Part shown: piece by piece, positions 7,479 through 9,637 of the stretch
How positions within the stretch are numbered: position 1 is the first letter of the stretch
How the letters are laid out: each line of letters begins with the position of its first letter
Assembly (NCBI GenBank): GCA_003165615.1
Contig: PLWR01000299.1
Coordinates: forward strand, 1-9,637
Direction of reading: 5' to 3'
DNA length: 9,637 bases
Origin: Acidobacteriota bacterium
GTDB taxonomy: Bacteria > Acidobacteriota > Terriglobia > UBA7540
Made by a program: the position numbers and the translations under genes
The notes under the pieces: generated by a model
The model's database searches: none
What the model saw: only the letters and a program-made list of their open reading frames with translations
Told to the model about the DNA's origin: nothing

Positions 7479-7890
7479 TGCGAGTGTATGGCTTCCCTTA
7501 AGCGCACCGGAACACGTCCATTACCCTCGCGCCCGACGCTACTGGGACGAGGAGTCCGCGAGCGAACTGGCTTTTTGTCGCGTGACGGCGTTGGCACTCC
7601 TACGACACCTTACCAACGCCAGAATGCTTGGGAGTGCAGCTTTGGATGGCCGCGCGGCGTGGCAAGCGCTTGAGACTTGGCTGGCAATTCCCAAAATCAC
7701 TCTACTCGCTGAACCGCCCGGACTCGATGAGTTGCTGTCGCAGTGGAGCACCCAAATTGACCTGCGTGGCGGAGACTGGACCGACGCGTACATTGCCGCC
7801 TTCGCGGCGGCGAGCGGCTGCCGCCTTGTTGCCTTTGATACCGATTTCCATCGTTACCCCGGGATCGAGTTCCTGCACCTGAAGGCATAA
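7462..7890 (+). CDS. vapC: VapC-like PIN-domain toxin (ribonuclease)
   Basis: A PIN-domain protein of 142 residues, normal for VapC. Acidic residues expected to bind Mg2+ are visible: Asp6 in LLDASVWL, Asp108 in DWTDAYIAAFA, and Asp126 with Asp128 in LVAFDTDF. The second conserved acidic position, usually a Glu before the LLR..T helix, is not obvious here (CRVTALALLRHLTN). This is also common in the PIN subgroup with the pattern 'tqlgllRlLt'. The toxin would cleave RNA, typically tRNA or rRNA, when VapB is degraded. The ATG at 7462 lies inside the vapB end, with GAGG (7452-7455) 6 bases upstream. Directly after the stop lies a DUF4160-like remnant, suggesting that the module joins older DNA at about 7890. 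Confidence 0.88.
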   Translation: MRDLLDASVWLPLSAPEHVHYPRARRYWDEESASELAFCRVTALALLRHLTNARMLGSAALDGRAAWQALETWLAIPKITLLAEPPGLDELLSQWSTQIDLRGGDWTDAYIAAFAAASGCRLVAFDTDFHRYPGIEFLHLKA

Positions 7891-7892
7891 GA

Positions 7893-7976
7893 ATGTGGAG
7901 GATACAGTCAATCCTCGAAGATCATCAAGCGGAACTCTCGGAGGTTTGGCATGGGGATTTTGGCGACGAACGCTGA
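7893..7976 (+). pseudogene. Remnant of a DUF4160 C-terminus upstream of DUF2442
   Basis: Twenty-seven codons from 7893 to the TGA at 7974-7976 include RIQSILEDHQAELSEVWHGD, followed by FGDER. This resembles the last helix of DUF4160 proteins, whose ends typically read like 'RI..L..EH...LL..W...FG'. The remnant overlaps the first 26 bases of the DUF2442 gene, and DUF4160 commonly precedes DUF2442. The N-terminal two-thirds of a DUF4160 protein are missing; vapC occupies that place. Recognition rests on a short pattern, so the identity is tentative. Confidence 0.45.
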
Positions 7977-8223
7977 CGAACGGGTTGCGGATGTTCGGTT
8001 TACCGAAGATGAACTCTGCGTCACGTTGATCGATGGCCGCACGATCAGCGTTCCTCTGACGTGGTATCCCAGGCTCCTGCACGCGACCAAGAAGCAGCGA
8101 AAGAACTGGGAAACGTGCGCGGCCGGGTATGGGATTCACTGGCCCGACATCGATGAGGACTTGAGCACCGAGGGATTACTGCGCGGAGCCCCAGCACGCC
8201 GTGCGCTCGCGGTGAAAACATGA
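7951..8223 (+). CDS. DUF2442 domain protein
   Basis: A protein of 90 residues with the DUF2442 pattern complete: VRFTEDELCVTLIDGR (residues ~15-30), VPLTWYPRLLHAT (34-46), QRKNW (49-53) and GIHWPDIDED (61-70), then STEGLL. GGAGG at 7940-7944 gives a 6-base spacing to the ATG. The role of DUF2442 is not established. It is a small alpha/beta domain often found next to DUF4160 or inside toxin-antitoxin-rich regions, and it is sometimes suspected to be a TA component. Here the expected DUF4160 partner is reduced to a remnant, so the protein may be orphaned. The next ORF starts within the stop codon (ATGA), indicating coupled translation. Parts of two further copies lie at 8513-8608 and 9342-9522. 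Confidence 0.88.
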   Translation: MGILATNADERVADVRFTEDELCVTLIDGRTISVPLTWYPRLLHATKKQRKNWETCAAGYGIHWPDIDEDLSTEGLLRGAPARRALAVKT

Positions 8224-8453
8224 GAAGAAAATGCTGTAGAAGGTCCCTCGCCGTGTGCGTTCACAATGCGGGTTACGAAGTATCGCTGGAGCGCCGGAAA
8301 TTGTATGAGGTTCTTCCAGACCCCGCAGCAGCCAAGCATGGGCTCCTGAGGGTCGTCGACGAGTCGGGTGAAGATTATCTCTACCCGGAGGATTTTTTCC
8401 TTCCCGTGGGATTGCCCGGATCTGTGGAAAAGGCCCTTCTGGCTGTTTCGTGA
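8220..8453 (+). CDS. Conserved small protein of unknown function
   Basis: A protein of 77 residues whose ATG overlaps the DUF2442 stop as ATGA. There is no ribosome site, so translation probably depends on reinitiation. GTG 8253 is an alternative start that would drop a basic leader (MRRKCCRRSLA). The core CVHNAGYEVSLERRKLYEVL, then DESGEDYLYP (residues 48-57) and the ending VGLPGSVEKAL, match a pattern I recognise from small hypothetical proteins in many bacteria (roughly 'C..N.GYE.SLE..K.Y.vlpD..A...G..RV.DESGEDYLYP...F'). I know of no assigned function. The sequence has no signal peptide or membrane segment. Its coupling to DUF2442 inside a TA cluster hints at a linked role but does not show it. 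Confidence 0.72.
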   Translation: MRRKCCRRSLAVCVHNAGYEVSLERRKLYEVLPDPAAAKHGLLRVVDESGEDYLYPEDFFLPVGLPGSVEKALLAVS

Positions 8454-8518
8454 ATATTCGAGACCGTGAGTCGAGGGACCAGCGATTGCCCAGACCCCGC
8501 GCCACCACGAGGACTGGC

Positions 8519-8608
8519 GAACGGGTTGCGGACGTTTGGTTTACCGAAAAGGAAATTCCCCTCGAGTTTGCTCGGAGTGGCCCCTCCGTGATATGGTTTG
8601 GCCGATGA
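8519..8608 (+). pseudogene. DUF2442 N-terminal fragment
   Basis: The DNA at 8513-8554 matches 7972-8013, inside the intact DUF2442 gene, at 36 of 42 positions. The reading frame from 8519 gives ERVADVWFTEKE against ERVADVRFTEDE in the intact gene. Homology then drops; the frame continues as IPLEFAR and ends at TGA 8606-8608. IPLEFAR could be what remains of the VPLxWYPR segment after an internal deletion. Alternatively, the fragment is the 5' part of the copy whose 3' part lies at 9342-9522. No ribosome site or start codon is evident. Confidence 0.7.
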
Positions 8609-8831
8609 GCGGCTTGGAACTAAGCAGCAAGCAAGTAACTTCACCGGCGCGGCAATTGTCGGCCGAACCCAGGCGGAGGGCTCGGCTGGCGCCCGCGCTG
8701 GGCACGCGGACGCACCTTTAAGAATCACTGGGGTTTGGCGAGGAGCAGTTGCGCCGTGGCGGCGCGGAACGAAGCTTGAACTGGACCCGTTTGTCTGAGG
8801 ACGAGCGCGAAGCTTTCGGGGAAGATTGATT
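8609..8831. other. Region without a supported gene before the mazEF-like pair
   Basis: Taken with 8454-8518, this completes a stretch of about 380 bases without an intact gene. Plus-strand open frames here have no ribosome site and no recognisable domain. A long minus-strand open frame across the region appears to be a high-GC artefact. The frame ending at TGA 8827-8829 reads LNWTRLSEDEREAFGED just before the antitoxin start. It looks like the tail of a real protein, but I cannot name it. The purine-rich GGGGAAG (8818-8824) acts as a weak ribosome site for the following gene. Confidence 0.4.
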
Positions 8832-9047
8832 ATGAGCAAGATTGAGGAAATCGAGCAGGCAGTCGCACAACTGCCTGTAAAGGACTTCGTCAAGCTGGCG
8901 ATTTGGGTTGACCAGCGCCGCCGGCAGCTTGAAAGCTCTCAGTCGGTTGCGGACCCGAGCCGGGCGGTCGTCCGTGACCACAGCGCCTTCCTAAACAGCT
9001 ACGCCCCGGAAGACGAGGGGCTTTATGATGATGCCGCAGCCGGGTGA
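8832..9047 (+). CDS. Putative antitoxin of a MazF-type pair
   Basis: A protein of 71 residues starting at ATG 8832. An upstream in-frame TTG at 8826 is less likely. The N-terminal helix SKIEEIEQAVAQLPVKDF resembles the opening of many short type II antitoxins ('I.EIE.AI..LP..D...L..W'). The C-terminal half has SAFLNSYAPEDEGLYDDAA (residues ~51-69), an acidic, Tyr-rich tail expected to bind and block the toxin. It does not look like MazE with an AbrB fold or like a ribbon-helix-helix protein, so the DNA-binding mode is unclear. Its last 23 bases overlap the toxin gene, a standard TA arrangement. The assignment depends mostly on position and size. Confidence 0.75.
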   Translation: MSKIEEIEQAVAQLPVKDFVKLAIWVDQRRRQLESSQSVADPSRAVVRDHSAFLNSYAPEDEGLYDDAAAG

Positions 9048-9354
9048 AATCTGGCTGGCGGATATTCCTTTCACGAGCGGCACCGCATCCAAATTGCGTC
9101 CGGTTCTGATTCTTTGGACGGACGCCTCCGATGTCGTGGTGGCAGCGATTACTTCGGCGCCCCCGCGTTCGGCAACGGACGTAGGTTTGCAAGTTTGGTC
9201 AGCGGCCGGCTTGCGCGTGGCATCCACGGTACGACTCTCCCGGCTGGATTGCTTGGAACAAGTCCTTCTGCGTCGGCGTTTGGGCCTCCTCGCCCAAGGC
9301 GACGCGGCGAATTTGAAGCGGGTTTGGGCAAACGAAATTCGATTACAATTCTGA
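9025..9354 (+). CDS. mazF: MazF/PemK-family endoribonuclease toxin
   Basis: A protein of 109 residues with the MazF/PemK (SH3-like barrel) pattern: GEIWLADIPF (residues 7-16), KLRPVLIL (23-30) with the presumed catalytic Arg25, AAITSAP with Thr43/Ser44 at the second active-site strand, and STVRLSRLDCLEQ in the C-terminal half. Such toxins cut mRNA at short sequence-specific sites. Three in-frame ATGs occur at 9025, 9028 and 9031. GAGGGG (9015-9020) gives 4 to 10 bases of spacing, so 9028 or 9031 may be the true start. The gene overlaps the antitoxin by 23 bases. Its stop at 9352-9354 runs straight into DUF2442 homology read in another frame, and no spacer is visible. Confidence 0.9.
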   Translation: MMMPQPGEIWLADIPFTSGTASKLRPVLILWTDASDVVVAAITSAPPRSATDVGLQVWSAAGLRVASTVRLSRLDCLEQVLLRRRLGLLAQGDAANLKRVWANEIRLQF

Positions 9355-9522
9355 CCGCCGGACGCGAGGTTTCCGCGCCACTCGAGTGGTTCCCTCGTCT
9401 GCGCAATGCCCCCGGAGATACAAAGGCAGGATTGGCGACTGATCGGGCGCGGCATCGGCATCCACTGGGAGGAGATAGACGAGGATATTTCTGTCGAGAG
9501 CTTGCTTGCTGTAAATAAGTAG
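9342..9522 (+). pseudogene. DUF2442 C-terminal two-thirds, with a +1 shift in a C5 run
   Basis: From about 9342 one frame reads ITILTAGREVSAPLEWFPRL, followed by RNA. The homology then moves one base forward and continues as PEIQRQDWRLIGRGIGIHW, EEIDEDISVESLL and AVNK, with TAG at 9520-9522. The switch lies at CCCCC (9409-9413). Removing one C gives a sequence that aligns without gaps to residues 24-77 of the intact DUF2442 protein upstream. The first ~23 residues are missing, and the mazF end occupies that place. A short product could still start at ATG 9406 (38 codons), but that would lack half the domain. The shift may be real decay or a homopolymer error. Confidence 0.85.
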
Positions 9523-9598
9523 GTATTGGGGCTGCGGCCGAACGGCCCCGTGTAACGCAGATCTGCTTGCGACTTTTGTGGGTGCGAACGCGAAGAAC

Positions 9599-9622
9599 CG
9601 CGGACCTTGGAGAGCAGGTCTG
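9599..9622. repeat. Hairpin related to the one at 407-429
   Basis: CGGACCT (9601-9607) pairs with AGGTCTG (9616-9622) with one G-T wobble and an 8-base loop. The nonamer CGCGGACCT (9599-9607) is identical to 406-414, and AGGTC follows at a similar distance in both. The two sites sit at opposite ends of the window, so this may be a dispersed short palindrome. The 9523-9637 tail otherwise shows no gene I can support. Confidence 0.45.
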
Positions 9623-9637
9623 ATTAGATAACGGCAT

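Noticed and set aside
8381..8893. Minus-strand open frame of 170 codons over the gene-poor stretch
   Set aside because: Low-complexity Ser/Pro/Arg-rich translation with no recognisable family. It overlaps DUF2442 homology on the other strand, which explains its resemblance to the frame opposite the intact DUF2442.
7212..9522. Integron cassette array
   Set aside because: I looked for paired attC-like core sites between the modules and for an integrase and found none in this window.
9528..9549. GGGGC/GCCCC hairpin after the last DUF2442 remnant as a terminator
   Set aside because: The stem is only 5 bp and no T-run follows, so an intrinsic terminator is not supported.
9149..9637. Minus-strand open frame running in from the right edge
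   Set aside because: It covers mazF and the DUF2442 remnant in antisense, and its Arg/Pro/Ser-rich composition is typical of a high-GC shadow.

Overview
The window looks like a piece of a high-GC chromosome from the Planctomycetes-Verrucomicrobia-Chlamydiae superphylum, most probably Verrucomicrobiota and possibly a metagenome-derived contig. This is an inference from gene content: a Tat-exported GxGYxYP-family protein, a uroporphyrinogen-decarboxylase-like methyltransferase, a dense toxin-antitoxin/DUF2442 cluster, and a long palindrome of the 'TTCACCACTGAGGCACTGAG' type. There is no rRNA, tRNA, CRISPR array or transposase gene here.

Layout. Positions 1-241 (minus strand) hold the first 80 codons of 6-phosphogluconate dehydrogenase (gnd), cut by the window edge. 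Divergent from it, on the plus strand, come a Tat-signal GxGYxYP-family protein (513-2252) and a URO-D/MtaA-type protein (2331-3356), 78 bp apart and probably co-transcribed. After about 395 bp with no gene there is a 2-keto-3-deoxygluconate kinase gene (3752-4836) broken by two +1 shifts. Its catalytic Asp lies in the middle frame, so no intact enzyme can be read from the sequence as given. A near-perfect 31-bp-arm palindrome (4857-4940) separates it from an exported S9 prolyl-oligopeptidase-family peptidase with a complete Ser-Asp-His triad (5041-7116).

The last 2.4 kb is an accessory toxin-antitoxin region, all on the plus strand: vapB-vapC (7212-7890) with a good promoter/operator and probably a leaderless start; a remnant of a DUF4160 C-terminus; an intact DUF2442 gene (7951-8223); a conserved small ORF overlapping it by ATGA (8220-8453); a DUF2442 N-terminal fragment (8519-8608); an antitoxin/MazF-type pair (8832-9354); and the C-terminal two-thirds of another DUF2442 gene with a one-base shift in a C5 run (9342-9522). 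The two DUF2442 fragments flank the mazEF-like pair and together would make almost one whole gene. The pair may therefore have landed inside a DUF2442 gene, although two independent remnants are also possible.

Functionally, gnd and kdgK belong to hexonate/uronate catabolism (pentose phosphate and 2-keto-3-deoxygluconate routes). The GxGYxYP and URO-D-like proteins have no secure substrate. The peptidase would degrade peptides outside the cytoplasm. The right end is a patchwork of stability modules and decaying copies. No complete novel defence or mobile system is visible. The best candidates for a second look are the GxGYxYP/URO-D pair, the apparent split of DUF2442 by a TA module, and the three same-direction frame disruptions, which could be sequence errors.
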